A stretch of 64,000 bases of DNA from JAQIBY01 sp963676165 (GCA_963676165.1 OY781043.1:2294001-2358000); one strand, 5' to 3'; shown: positions 15,188 to 25,710, counted from the stretch's first letter. Made by a program: numbers and translations. Notes: generated by a model not told the origin, from the sequence alone.

Positions 15188-17317
15188 TTATTTAGATTCA
15201 ATCACATTATATTCCCGCAATAATGGGCTAGTATATTCTTCGGCATAGATTGAATGTTCATTCTCAAAGGTTTTCTGAACCTCTTTCAAAAATTCAATCT
15301 CAAAAGTAGTTCCTCGATTTAAAGAACGCTTGTAATAAATTCTAAGATTTTTCCCCTCGTCAGCATTAGCAACATCAGCTATTGCAAATTTCATCCGTTG
15401 ATCCTCTTCCTTATCCAAAAGAACAATTGCCTTTTTCTTTAACACACGAGTAATCTGAGGGAAATAACTATCTTGATATGTTCTTGGTGTAACCTGATTA
15501 AGATAGTAAAGTGATGAATCAAGCTGTTCAACTCGTTCATAATAGAAAGCCATACGCAAAAGAACCAGCTCATTTGAAGGAGCATATTTATAAGCCTGAT
15601 TTCCAAACTTTAAAGCCTGGTCATAATCTCCTGACATATCATATATTTCAGCAATCTCAACAATGGTTCTCACATGATAAGGGCTATCTTTTAATGCATC
15701 AAAATACACATCCAAAACAGCTTCTTTGTCTTTGCCAAGATTATTCATAAACTTTGCCTTTAAGCCCAGAAAAGGGGTATTTCGTGGCGAAACAGAAACA
15801 AATGGTGATCGAATATCACGAACCAAAGGATAAATGCTAGCCATATTCCGTTTCTCACTTATTTGGATGTACATTTTATTCACTGCAATTTCTGCTTGCA
15901 TACGCTTCATGGAAGAGTAGGCTGTTACAGTTGAAAATCCAAGAGCAAAAATCAAAACAAAAGGAAAAACCTTTGAATTCGCTTTCGTCTCATGCTTGTA
16001 TTTCAATTGACGAGAATAGAATAGTGAAAAAGCAAAAAGGATGTTAAGTATGATTTGGGTTTCTACTCTCTCTCTTGAAAAGCTAAAAAATGAGAAACAT
16101 AAATACCCAATCAAAGCAAAGAATATAGACAAGGCAAACATCTTATCATCTTGAGATTGCGATCGTTTCATCACCCGAATTAAACAAGACAAAATGAGGA
16201 TGAACATTGCCAGATAAGCTAAGATTCCGATGATCCCATTTTCGGATAAGATTGTCAGATAATCATTGTGTGCACGACGAGGAACAACCCATCCATTTCT
16301 GTATTTGACAACATCTGATTTAAGGATTTCGATTTTCCAATTTCCGGAGCCCACCCCAAGCACAGGATTTTCCTCCCAAAGATCCAGAGTTTTATTCCAT
16401 AAACCAAACCTTGAATTTGTACTCGAATCAGATAGCTTGAAACTTGCTTGAATTCGATTACGAATGCTTTGACCATAATCCGTTTTTGAAACAAAAAGGG
16501 TAAATACTGTAACAAAAACAATTACAATACTTGAAAAATAAATTAGCCTTTTCCCTTTCAAGAAAGATTTCTCCACAGCTTTATGAATAAAGACAAAGTA
16601 TAGTACAAAACTAATAACACTAGACGCCAACAAAGCCAGCCAAACGCCTCGAGTCATAAACAGCAAGATTAAAAACAAACTACTTATTGAGGCAATTACC
16701 GAAAGTGTTTTCCAGTACTTTTTAAGGAAATAAATTCCGGTAGTGGAGAAAGTAAATCCAAAAAATAAGGATTGTGAAAACAGATTTTTATTGGAGAAAT
16801 TCCCTTTGATTAAATTGACATTTGCAAAAGAGAAACCAAATTCAGAAAAAATATTCAGAGATTGAACAACACCAATAAAAGAATGAATAATGGTAAAAAC
16901 AACTAGGGTTTTCAAAAAATATTCGCGACTACTTCTTTGAGGAACAACGTAAAGAAAAAGAAATAAAAACAAAATTAAATACGTTCCTGCTTTCAAAAAT
17001 TCGTGTAATGCCTCACCAGTATTTTGAGCTACAAACACACTTAAGGCTTGTAAAACTACCCAAATAAAATAAATGATAAGAAAGGGACTTTTAATTACTC
17101 GAAAATCTGCATCTCGCAAAAAATTATACTTTTTCAGCATTGGAAAAACGAAGAGAGAAGCCAACAATATGGACAAGCCAAACACCCTCACTTCCATAGT
17201 TTTACCAAGCAAAGCTTCATAGTGAAGATTTGCAACAACTAGCATTAGTAAACCAAAGAAAACAAATACCGGATTGATTAACTTATTGCTGGAATTATTT
17301 GAATTTTGCTTTTTCAT
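15188..17317 (-). CDS. O-antigen ligase family membrane protein with TPR tail
   Basis: The 709-residue product has about eleven membrane segments in its first 460 residues and the Wzy/WaaL signature after a periplasmic loop (GVGSGNWKIEIL, then RRAHNDYLTILSENGIIG). The C-terminal 230 residues carry tetratricopeptide-like helices (YDQALKFGNQAYKYAPSNELVLLRM). The family transfers or polymerises undecaprenyl-linked glycans in the periplasm. Such ligase-TPR fusions occur in Bacteroidota; whether the substrate is O-antigen, exopolysaccharide or protein glycan cannot be told. No glycan genes are nearby. It is convergent with the preceding class V enzyme gene. Confidence 0.85.
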   Translation of the reverse strand: MKKQNSNNSSNKLINPVFVFFGLLMLVVANLHYEALLGKTMEVRVFGLSILLASLFVFPMLKKYNFLRDADFRVIKSPFLIIYFIWVVLQALSVFVAQNTGEALHEFLKAGTYLILFLFLFLYVVPQRSSREYFLKTLVVFTIIHSFIGVVQSLNIFSEFGFSFANVNLIKGNFSNKNLFSQSLFFGFTFSTTGIYFLKKYWKTLSVIASISSLFLILLFMTRGVWLALLASSVISFVLYFVFIHKAVEKSFLKGKRLIYFSSIVIVFVTVFTLFVSKTDYGQSIRNRIQASFKLSDSSTNSRFGLWNKTLDLWEENPVLGVGSGNWKIEILKSDVVKYRNGWVVPRRAHNDYLTILSENGIIGILAYLAMFILILSCLIRVMKRSQSQDDKMFALSIFFALIGYLCFSFFSFSRERVETQIILNILFAFSLFYSRQLKYKHETKANSKVFPFVLIFALGFSTVTAYSSMKRMQAEIAVNKMYIQISEKRNMASIYPLVRDIRSPFVSVSPRNTPFLGLKAKFMNNLGKDKEAVLDVYFDALKDSPYHVRTIVEIAEIYDMSGDYDQALKFGNQAYKYAPSNELVLLRMAFYYERVEQLDSSLYYLNQVTPRTYQDSYFPQITRVLKKKAIVLLDKEEDQRMKFAIADVANADEGKNLRIYYKRSLNRGTTFEIEFLKEVQKTFENEHSIYAEEYTSPLLREYNVIESK

Positions 17318-17569
17318 TGTGCTTTCAGATCAATTGATAAGACAAATCTAATATTAATTTCAAACTTTGAAGAATAAAAGGCACATTAAGCTGACAAGAT
17401 ACCATTAACAAAAGATAATAGCTTTTCACTCATAACAGATCTACATTTCGAGATTTTAAACATTTAAGATATTTAAAACATTTTTCATTTTTTAGCAACC
17501 TACATAAAATTATTACGTAAATTAGTAGAGGAATTGAGAGAAATCAATAATTGACGAGCAAGCTGAGAT

Positions 17570-19747
17570 ATGAGTCCTAAAAAACGCCAACTATTAACAT
17601 TACTACTATTCTTAATGTGTTCAATCGGCTTGAGCAACATTGACAGCTTGCGCTATGCTTTACTCACAGAAACGAATCCCGAAGTACAAACAAAACTTGT
17701 AGATCAGTATTTAAATCAAGTTCAAAACCTAAATTTAGATACAATAATTCTAATTTGCGACGACTTAATCCAGATTTCTCAAAAAACACAAAATGCATAC
17801 GGAGAAATAAAGGCAAACTACAACGCCGGATTAAGCGCATCCTTTAAAACCGATTACCAAACAGCCCTAAACAGGTATCGTCAAGGGCTTAACAAAGCAC
17901 TTAAGACTCTCGACACCACCCATATCATAACTGGCTATCGAGTTATTGGAAATATCTATCTGCGTTCAGGAGTAAAAGACAGCATGTTTTATTACACAAA
18001 CAAAGCAATAAAACTGGCAAAAGCATGTAACGAGACACATGAATTAGCCGCTGCATACATTGATCTGGCAAGTCACTATCATGACAGTTTCCAACACGAC
18101 TCAACACTTTTCTATTATCTGGAAAGTCTTGCACTTTTTGAGGAAACTAAAAATTTTGAAGGACAAGCAGTTGTTTTAGGCAATCTAGGGAACCTTTTCA
18201 ATTCGATGGAAGATTATGAATTAGCCAAAGAACACATTTACAAAGCCATAAAAATTAATAAAGTTAAAAACAACCAAATAGAATTATCGAACAATTACAA
18301 CAACTTGGGAATCGCCTATCAGGAAACCAATATGCTTGACTCTGCCAGTTGGTCATACAATAAATGCATAGAAATAAACAACGAACTTGGAGATGTACGT
18401 TCCAACGCTATTGCATACAACAATCTTGGAAATCTTTACATAAAGAAACAAAATTACAGTCTGTCAAAAGATTACTTTGACATCTCGTTACACATTTGCG
18501 ATTCGCTAAACATCAGCATAGGGAGATATTATAACCTTAAGGGATTGGGAGATTTGTATTTTGACATTGACGAGCTTGACATGGCAGATTCATACTATCA
18601 ACAATGTATAGATTTAGCAAGTCAATTTGGAGTACACAATTTAAAGACGGAACCACTTCTAAATCTATATAGCATCTATAAATCAAAGCAAAATTATGAA
18701 AAAGCATTACAGTATCATGAAGAGTATCTTGCAATTTATGACAGTATTGTTGAATCAGAAAATCAAGCTGTAATCGATCAATATAAAGTACTTTTTCAAA
18801 CCGAACAGAAAAATAACCAAATATTGCAGCAGCAAGTTCGCATTGAACAAAAAGAAAAAGAATACGAGTTAAGTCGTGTTAAATCTCAACGCTTACTAAT
18901 CCTATTTTCAACAAGTATCCTATTGATATTTGTAATTATTATTGCGTATTTCAGACTAAGAAATTTATTAAACAACACAAAGCGTCAATCTGAAATTATT
19001 AAAAACAATAACGAACAATTCAAAACATATGCTAAGGAAATTAGCATACAAAGCTCACAACTTAAAGTGCAAAATAAAAAATTAGAAGAGCTAACCGAAT
19101 TTAGGGATAATATTGTAAGCACAATGGTTCATGATCTAAAAACACCGCTCAATTCTATCATTGGACTAAGCAGTATGCCGCCGAATGAAGAAATGCAGGA
19201 ACACATCCATTATTCAGGGAAAAATATGATGAATTTGGTTTCCAATATTTTGGATGTTCAGCGTGCTAAAACTAAACAGCTCAATGTAAAACCAGAAAAT
19301 GTCAATATTGAAGAATGCATAAATGATGCAATGAAAGATGTGTATCTGGATATTTCCATGAAAAAGCAAACTCTTGAAAAACACATCAAAGTGACGAACA
19401 TCACTGCAGATAATCAGCTTTTAAGACGAATAATAGTTAACATATTGAGTAATGCCATCAAGTATTCACCAAGCAAATCAACTATCCGCATTGATGTAAC
19501 TCCAGAGCAAAGCAATGAATTGATTCGCTTTGCAATTACAGATCAGGGAGAAGGAATCAAAGAAGAGCATATTGAAAATCTATTTGTACAATACGCCAAT
19601 TTCAATCCAAAATCCATCGGAATGAGCTATTCAACAGGCATAGGATTATCCTTTTGTAAAATCGCTGTTGAAGCAATGCAAGGTAAAATTGGAATAGATT
19701 CCACAGTTGGTATTGGAACGACAGTTTGGTTTACTTTACCCACATAA
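17570..19747 (+). CDS. TPR-containing sensor histidine kinase
   Basis: The 725-residue product has a signal peptide-like N-terminus, a periplasmic domain of about 400 residues built of tetratricopeptide repeats (for example NNYNNLGIAYQETNMLDSA and NLGNLYIKKQNY), one membrane segment at about residues 441-463, a short coiled coil, then HisKA with the phospho-acceptor H521 in MVHDLKTPLN and a HATPase domain (NILSNAIKYS, DQGEGI, GIGLSF, GIGTTVWFTLP). TPR-type sensor kinases are common in Bacteroidota. No response regulator is encoded next to it, so the partner is elsewhere. The input is unknown; TPR sensors usually bind proteins or peptides. Confidence 0.92.
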   Translation: MSPKKRQLLTLLLFLMCSIGLSNIDSLRYALLTETNPEVQTKLVDQYLNQVQNLNLDTIILICDDLIQISQKTQNAYGEIKANYNAGLSASFKTDYQTALNRYRQGLNKALKTLDTTHIITGYRVIGNIYLRSGVKDSMFYYTNKAIKLAKACNETHELAAAYIDLASHYHDSFQHDSTLFYYLESLALFEETKNFEGQAVVLGNLGNLFNSMEDYELAKEHIYKAIKINKVKNNQIELSNNYNNLGIAYQETNMLDSASWSYNKCIEINNELGDVRSNAIAYNNLGNLYIKKQNYSLSKDYFDISLHICDSLNISIGRYYNLKGLGDLYFDIDELDMADSYYQQCIDLASQFGVHNLKTEPLLNLYSIYKSKQNYEKALQYHEEYLAIYDSIVESENQAVIDQYKVLFQTEQKNNQILQQQVRIEQKEKEYELSRVKSQRLLILFSTSILLIFVIIIAYFRLRNLLNNTKRQSEIIKNNNEQFKTYAKEISIQSSQLKVQNKKLEELTEFRDNIVSTMVHDLKTPLNSIIGLSSMPPNEEMQEHIHYSGKNMMNLVSNILDVQRAKTKQLNVKPENVNIEECINDAMKDVYLDISMKKQTLEKHIKVTNITADNQLLRRIIVNILSNAIKYSPSKSTIRIDVTPEQSNELIRFAITDQGEGIKEEHIENLFVQYANFNPKSIGMSYSTGIGLSFCKIAVEAMQGKIGIDSTVGIGTTVWFTLPT

Positions 19748-19816
19748 AATCTATAAGCCACACAATTCAATGACAAAACTCTCCTATTGCAAATCACAAC
19801 TAAATTTCAATGAATT

Positions 19817-20884
19817 ATGACACTAGAAGAACTGGGATATACTCCTAACGATGAAACATATAGAAAATCAAATGGACTTGAAGGATTAGACATCGCTCGT
19901 GTAATTGCAGAACATAAAGAAAGATACATTGTGATAGATGCAGAGCATGAATACGAAGCTGAAATTCTAGGAAATTTAAGATATACAGCACAAAGTAGAA
20001 CTGATTTTCCTGCAGTTGGAGATTGGGTTGCCATTTCAAAATTTGACGAAAACAAAGTGATTATTCATTCCATCTTACCAAGAAAATCAGTACTATCAAG
20101 ACAATCCATAAGAAGTAAAGGCGAAAAACAGCTCATTGCCAGCAATATTGATTTTGCGCTCATAGTCCAGTCAATTGACAGAGACTTCAGCATTAACCGA
20201 ATTGAAAGATACCTTACCATTTGTCACGAAGCTAAGATAGAAGCCAAAATCATCATTAGTAAGATAGACCTTTTAGAGGAAGATAAAGTAAATGAGCTAA
20301 TTAGAGAAATCAAATCAAGAATAGATAATATTCCTATTTTTTCAATTAGTAACACCACCGGACAAGGCATTGAAGAACTCAGTTCAATCATTCAAAAAGG
20401 GAAAACATACTGCCTGTTAGGCTCATCTGGAGTTGGAAAATCCACTCTTCTAAATAACATTTCAGGTCAATCCTTAATGAAAACAAATGAAATTAGCGAC
20501 CATTCACAACGGGGAAAACACATCACAACTCATCGAGAGCTCAAAGTGCTGGATAATGGTGGCATTCTAATTGACAATCCGGGAATGCGAGAGCTAGGAA
20601 TAGCAGATGCTTCGCAGGGAATAGAAACAACTTTTCAACAAATCACAGAGCTTGCAAACAACTGCAAATACAAGGATTGCACCCATACAAATGAAGCTGG
20701 ATGTGCAGTTTTAAAAGCACTGGACAATGGTGACATTCAAGAATCTGTTTTTGAAAACTATCAGAAACTGCAACGTGAAAAGGCACATTACGAATCAAGT
20801 GTTGCAGAAAGACGACAAAAAGAAAAAGATTTTGGCAAATTAATCAAGCATTACAAAAAAAGAAAAAATTTCAATCGAGAATAA
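19817..20884 (+). CDS. rsgA: Ribosome small-subunit-dependent GTPase A
   Basis: The 355-residue product is a circularly permuted GTPase. An N-terminal OB-like domain (ending GDWVAIS) is followed by the G4-like ISKIDLL, then the P-loop GSSGVGKST, the G3 DNPGMRE, and a C-terminal zinc-binding segment with C-x4-C-x-H-x5-C (CKYKDCTHTNEAGC). It acts in late maturation of the 30S ribosomal subunit. It lies directly ahead of a ribosomal-protection-type GTPase gene, 67 bases apart, so two ribosome-acting GTPases are neighbours. Confidence 0.95.
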   Translation: MTLEELGYTPNDETYRKSNGLEGLDIARVIAEHKERYIVIDAEHEYEAEILGNLRYTAQSRTDFPAVGDWVAISKFDENKVIIHSILPRKSVLSRQSIRSKGEKQLIASNIDFALIVQSIDRDFSINRIERYLTICHEAKIEAKIIISKIDLLEEDKVNELIREIKSRIDNIPIFSISNTTGQGIEELSSIIQKGKTYCLLGSSGVGKSTLLNNISGQSLMKTNEISDHSQRGKHITTHRELKVLDNGGILIDNPGMRELGIADASQGIETTFQQITELANNCKYKDCTHTNEAGCAVLKALDNGDIQESVFENYQKLQREKAHYESSVAERRQKEKDFGKLIKHYKKRKNFNRE

Positions 20885-20951
20885 GCGTTGCTATTGTTAT
20901 CGATTTTTCAAAACGCACCTTCTTTTTATAAGTTTTACTAATTTTGTGTAA

Positions 20952-22907
20952 ATGAATTATAGCCTGCAAAATATTGGTTTGCTTGCGCATGTAGATGCCG
21001 GAAAAACAAGCATTACAGAAAATTTACTTTTTCTATCTCAGCAAACAAAACAACTCGGGTCTGTTGACAAGGGGACAACGATCACTGATAGCATGCAAGT
21101 AGAAAAAGACAGGGGTATTTCTGTACGTGCAGCCCACACAGCAATTCTGCTTGACAATCACAAAATTAATTTGGTTGATACTCCCGGACACGTTGATTTC
21201 TCTGCAGAACTCGAACGCAGTATACGCGTTTTAGATGGAGCAGTCATCATACTCTCAGCAGTTGAAGGGATTCAGGCACACACTTTCAGCATTTGGAATG
21301 CACTCAAAACCATGCAAATACCTTGTCTTTTCTTCATCAATAAAATAGACAGAGCTGGTGCGGATACAGAAGCCGTCATCCATCAATTAGAAAACGAATT
21401 TGGGATATCAACCCTCCCATTCCACAAGATAGAAAACGAAGGTACAGACAATGCAAGTATCCATAATATTTGGGATGAAAATAGTCAAGAAGAAGCAAAC
21501 ATTGAGATACTTGCAGAAACTGATGACACACTGCTTTCCAGTTTCTTAAGTGGTGAAATCCCAGAATTTGATGACTTGCAGGAAACATTGAGCAAGGCTG
21601 TAAGGCAAAGAAATATCTTTCCCGTATTATGCGGAGCAGCAAAATACAGCATCGGAATTGACAACCTACTATCAGCGATACAAACCTATTTACCCAAAGC
21701 AAAGCATAGCGATGCAACTAAACCTCCAAGTGGCATTGTGTTTAAGGTTACTCATCATCCTCAACATGGTCGTATTGCCCATACTCGCCTGTACCAAGGG
21801 AAAATATCGGTGCGTGACAAAATAATGCACAAAGGAGAATCTTTAAAAGCAAACCAGCTCATTCAAAAGCTTGGTGACAGCGAACAATACGTCAATGATT
21901 ATTCAAGTGGTGATATTGCCGGAATTTGCGGACTCCCCGATGTACTTCCCGGAGACATTCTTGGAGAGACAATTCCAGATTTGCCTGAGAATGTCAACAT
22001 GCATTCACCACTATTAACCGTTCAAGCGAAAGCACAAAACGATAAAGATTATGCTGTATTAGCCAACGCACTCACCGAATTGAGCGCTGAAGATCCAGCA
22101 CTGGAATTTGAATGGCTGAAAGAAGAACAAGAATTGCACATTAAAATTATGGGATGGATACAGATTCAAATTTTGGAATCTGTACTTGAAAATCGATATG
22201 GTATTTCTGCCAAGTTTGAAAATCCAACCGTAATTTACAAAGAAACACCATCGCAAACCGGAGAAGGCTTTGTGAGATACTGGATGCCAAAACCATGCTG
22301 GGCGATTTTAAAATTCAAGATTGAACCTTTACCTGAAGGTAGCGGAGTCATTTACGAATCAGCAATCTCTGTAGATGATGTTCACAGAAAATATCAAAAT
22401 GAAGTTGAGCGAACCATTCCTAAAGCATTAAAACAAGGCATTAAAGGTTGGGAAGTGACTGATATTAGAATTACACTCATTGAAGGCGAAGACCATCCGG
22501 TACACTCACGACCTGGTGATTTCATCGTAGCAACTCCAATGGGAATCATGGAAGGATTAAAAACGATAGGAACAAAGTTTCTCGAACCCATACTCGATTT
22601 TCGCATTTCTGCGGATGAAGATTTACTCGGAAATATTGCCGGAGATATTACACAAATGAGAGGGACTTTCTCCGCTCCCACAATAGAAAACGGGAAATTC
22701 ATATTAAAAGGAAAGCTTCCATTGGCTAGCTCGTTAGACTATCCAGTAAAACTGGCATCACGCTCTGGCGGGAAAGCCTCAATTCACACATCTCTATCCC
22801 ATTATCAGGCTTGCGATGACAATTTGGGAGTAGAAAGAGCTTACAAAGGAATTTCACCACTCGACACATCAAAATACATTTTAAAAGCGAGAAAAGCTTT
22901 GCAATAA
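20952..22907 (+). CDS. TetM/TetO-like ribosomal protection GTPase (EF-G superfamily)
   Basis: The 651-residue product matches the TetM/TetO/OtrA group in length and domain order. The G domain carries AHVDAGKTS (G1), RGISV (G2), DTPGH (G3) and NKID (G4); EF-G-like domains II-V follow. The late segment HPVHSRPGDF resembles the TetM domain IV tip region (PVSTPADF) and not the EF-G equivalent. Such proteins remove tetracycline from the ribosome in a GTP-dependent way. Here the gene sits among housekeeping genes with no mobile element or regulatory leader near, so it may be an intrinsic chromosomal relative with a different natural role. Resistance is not shown by the sequence. Confidence 0.85.
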   Translation: MNYSLQNIGLLAHVDAGKTSITENLLFLSQQTKQLGSVDKGTTITDSMQVEKDRGISVRAAHTAILLDNHKINLVDTPGHVDFSAELERSIRVLDGAVIILSAVEGIQAHTFSIWNALKTMQIPCLFFINKIDRAGADTEAVIHQLENEFGISTLPFHKIENEGTDNASIHNIWDENSQEEANIEILAETDDTLLSSFLSGEIPEFDDLQETLSKAVRQRNIFPVLCGAAKYSIGIDNLLSAIQTYLPKAKHSDATKPPSGIVFKVTHHPQHGRIAHTRLYQGKISVRDKIMHKGESLKANQLIQKLGDSEQYVNDYSSGDIAGICGLPDVLPGDILGETIPDLPENVNMHSPLLTVQAKAQNDKDYAVLANALTELSAEDPALEFEWLKEEQELHIKIMGWIQIQILESVLENRYGISAKFENPTVIYKETPSQTGEGFVRYWMPKPCWAILKFKIEPLPEGSGVIYESAISVDDVHRKYQNEVERTIPKALKQGIKGWEVTDIRITLIEGEDHPVHSRPGDFIVATPMGIMEGLKTIGTKFLEPILDFRISADEDLLGNIAGDITQMRGTFSAPTIENGKFILKGKLPLASSLDYPVKLASRSGGKASIHTSLSHYQACDDNLGVERAYKGISPLDTSKYILKARKALQ

Positions 22908-22972
22908 CCCAGATTTCACTGCGCCAACACAAGAAAAGATTGTATCTTGCGTTTGAAAACAAATTGAGCGCA

Positions 22973-24907
22973 TTGAAACGACAACACCTTATTAAAATAT
23001 TCGTCTGCTTCACCTTATTCACAGGCTGGGCAAGTTTAAGCTACGCGCAATTCAACAAAAATTACTATCAGCAAGGTCGATTCGAATTTTCTCAAAAAAA
23101 TTACACAGAAGCAATTCGCTTATTAAGCTATGCCATTGAAATGGATCACGATCAGCCAGATGCATGGTTCTATCGAGGAGTTAGTAAATATTATAATGGT
23201 GATTACATAGGAGCTGAAGCTGACTTTTCATCCTGCTTACAACGAAATGCATATCACAAGAACGCCTTAGTTTATAGAGCAATTGTTCGTAACAGAGATA
23301 TGAACTTCCAACAAGCATTTCACGATTTTGAAGCCGCGCTACAACTTGATCCTGAAGATGCATTTATCTACTTTCAGCGTGCAACAGCCCATCTGTATCT
23401 GAGTCAATTTCAAGCATGCATTTCGGATTGTAACAAAGCCATAAAATATGACATAGGAGAGCTTGCTGTTTTCACAATACGTGGAATGGCATATTCAGGC
23501 ATGGAAGTTTACGATTCTGCAATGATGGATTTTGATTTTGTTCTGAAGAATGATGAGGACCTACATTTCACACGAGTTCAAAAAGGACAAACATACCAGA
23601 AAATGAATAAAGTGGACTCCGCACTAATGTGTTACAATCAAGTATTGGAAAAAGATTCAAGTCACAATTTAGCACTATATCGGAGGGCATTACTTCATTT
23701 TGAAAACGAAAATTTTCAACTTGCCCTGAAAGATGTGAATCAAACCCTTACCAATAATCCGGAAAATCAATCTGCACGGTTTACAAGAGCTGTAATCTAC
23801 AGTCAGCTGGACAAGATTCCTTTAGCGATTGCTGATTACACTGAAATTCTTAAAAAACACCCTGACAACATACTTACTTGGTACAATCGTGCAGGTCTTT
23901 ATGCCACAACTGAGCAATGGGAACAAGCAGAAAATGATTATTCCAAAGCCATTACACTTTTCCCCGACTATTCGGATGCATATCGAAATCGAAGTATCGT
24001 TCGCATGAAAATGGGAAAACCCGATGCTTCAAAAAGAGATCAATTCATGGCAAATTCTGTGAGCCAAATGAATGAATTAAAATCTGAAAGTTTAAAGCAT
24101 CAGCAATCCATGAAATTGCAAAAGCTCACAAGCTTGGATTCAAATTTCTCGAATGCAGAAGATGATATACTGAAAACAAACATCCAAACGGAAAAACCAT
24201 TTGTATTTATTCCCGAAAACATGCATGTAACCAAAGCATTTGATGATGGCTCAGACAATAAATCCTATCAATTATCAACCTTTGCATTAAGCAATCAATT
24301 TGCAAATATCACTGCAACAGAACTCCAAAAAGCAATCGACTCAATATCAATCATTTTAGATAAAGAAGTTACTGCTATCAATCTGATCCGTAGAGGAAGT
24401 TTGCACAGCATACAAAACAATTTCAATAAAGCTTTGGCAGACTTTGAAATGGCAGAACAAATTGATGATCAAAATCCATTACTCCATTTTTGCAAGGGAA
24501 GTACATATCTACTACTCGGACAATTTCTCGACAAGCTTGACGTAGAAAGCAGCAGCATTGCAACACTCTATTCTGATCAAGATGAAGTGAGTCAATTGGA
24601 GAATAGCAATCCAAATTTTCAAAAAGCCATAGAATCGTTCAATCAGAGCATTAAACTTGATGAAAGTTTTGGGTTTGCTTATTACAATCGTGCCTACACT
24701 CATGGCTTAATGGGAAACCATCGTGCTGCAATTTCTGACTATGGCAAATCCACAAAATATCGTAAAAAATTCACTGAAGCATACTATAATAGAGGTTTAA
24801 CCTTTATTTACACAGGGCAAAACACTTACGGTTGTGAAGACATGGGAAAAGCTGGAGAACTTGGGAAAATCGATGCTTACACAGTAATCAAAATCTATTG
24901 CAATTAA
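22973..24907 (+). CDS. Secreted TPR-repeat protein with TTG start
   Basis: The 644-residue product carries a signal peptide and two blocks of tetratricopeptide repeats (about residues 35-370 and 460-640), for example YRGVSKYYNGDYIGAEADFS, AWFYRG-type and YYNRGLTFIYTG units. A less ordered linker lies between them. No ATG precedes the signal peptide; TTG at 22973 gives MKRQHLIKIFVCFTLFTG and a cleavage site near SYAQ, whereas the first in-frame ATG would remove it. TPR proteins of this kind act as periplasmic or outer-membrane scaffolds. It starts 65 bases after the TetM-like gene. Confidence 0.8.
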   Translation: MKRQHLIKIFVCFTLFTGWASLSYAQFNKNYYQQGRFEFSQKNYTEAIRLLSYAIEMDHDQPDAWFYRGVSKYYNGDYIGAEADFSSCLQRNAYHKNALVYRAIVRNRDMNFQQAFHDFEAALQLDPEDAFIYFQRATAHLYLSQFQACISDCNKAIKYDIGELAVFTIRGMAYSGMEVYDSAMMDFDFVLKNDEDLHFTRVQKGQTYQKMNKVDSALMCYNQVLEKDSSHNLALYRRALLHFENENFQLALKDVNQTLTNNPENQSARFTRAVIYSQLDKIPLAIADYTEILKKHPDNILTWYNRAGLYATTEQWEQAENDYSKAITLFPDYSDAYRNRSIVRMKMGKPDASKRDQFMANSVSQMNELKSESLKHQQSMKLQKLTSLDSNFSNAEDDILKTNIQTEKPFVFIPENMHVTKAFDDGSDNKSYQLSTFALSNQFANITATELQKAIDSISIILDKEVTAINLIRRGSLHSIQNNFNKALADFEMAEQIDDQNPLLHFCKGSTYLLLGQFLDKLDVESSSIATLYSDQDEVSQLENSNPNFQKAIESFNQSIKLDESFGFAYYNRAYTHGLMGNHRAAISDYGKSTKYRKKFTEAYYNRGLTFIYTGQNTYGCEDMGKAGELGKIDAYTVIKIYCN

Positions 24908-25017
24908 AGACAGATATTTAGCCAACTTTTCTGTTAATTATCACATTGCATGCTGAAAAAATCTATGTTTTCAGCAGAAAGTCAAGGAAAAAGCTGCAAC
25001 TTTGCATAAAAATTATT

Positions 25018-25476
25018 ATGACAAGTATAGAAATTATCAAAGGCATGCTAGCACCGGGAATTATGATTTCAGCATGCGGACTTTTACTCCTCGGAATGAA
25101 CAATAAATACTCCCTTGTTGTGAGTCGCATTCGTCAGTTAAACACTGAATACAGAGGGCTATCAGAAAGTGAATCAGACAGAAAAGCAAGTATAGAAAAA
25201 CAAATTCCTATGTTATCTCATCGGGTCAGACTTATTAAGAACACGGTTTGGCTTTACACATCAGGAGTCGCTCTCTTTATTTTATCTATTTTGAGTATCG
25301 GAGTAAATTTTCTTATTGACTCTGCGGAGTTTTCATCCACCTTATCGATTATCTTTTTTATTATGGCAATATTAACTGTTCTTATTGGGGTATTTCACGC
25401 TGCTAATGAAGTACGACTGGGCTACAAAATTGTTTCCATAGAAACCCACGACAGTTTGAATTATCATAAAAGATAA
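25018..25476 (+). CDS. DUF2721-family membrane protein
   Basis: The 152-residue product has three membrane segments: about residues 12-28, 77-97 and 107-128. The DUF2721 layout is recognisable: an N-terminal APGIMISACGLLLLGMNNKY segment, an RIRQLN helix with conserved basic residues, and two closing membrane helices. The role of the family is unknown. ATG 25018 is chosen because it sits directly before the conserved first helix. A promoter-like CAACTTTG lies about 20 bases upstream. Confidence 0.8.
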   Translation: MTSIEIIKGMLAPGIMISACGLLLLGMNNKYSLVVSRIRQLNTEYRGLSESESDRKASIEKQIPMLSHRVRLIKNTVWLYTSGVALFILSILSIGVNFLIDSAEFSSTLSIIFFIMAILTVLIGVFHAANEVRLGYKIVSIETHDSLNYHKR

Positions 25477-25530
25477 TTGAATTTGTTTGATAATCTTATG
25501 TATACTATTTGTTGATTTCGTTTCAACATT

Positions 25531-25710
25531 CAGCACATATACGCCAAACGACAAACCACTCACATCCCAAAATCTGTTTTTGCAGTACTTGGCGGATGGT
25601 TAATTCTCAACGAAAGTCTAAGCGAAAGAAGTTTATTCTGATGTGCTTTAATGCTGTTTGGAATGCTATTTGCACAAACTGGGAAATACTTGTTTGGACG
25701 GAAAAATAGG
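25531..25710 (+). pseudogene. Relic of an EamA/DMT-family transporter C-terminus
   Basis: One plus-strand frame reads PKSVFAVLGGWLILNESLSE, then a TGA stop at 25639-25641, then CALMLFGMLFAQ. This is the last helix pair of EamA-type drug/metabolite transporters (EPVFAAL-GW--L-GE ... GCALI--G---AQ). The in-frame stop and absence of the other helices upstream mark it as a remnant. The rest of 25477-25768 contains no gene. Confidence 0.6.

Noticed and set aside
25509..25709. 66-residue plus-strand frame
   Set aside because: It is out of frame with the EamA-like relic, which explains the sequence better.
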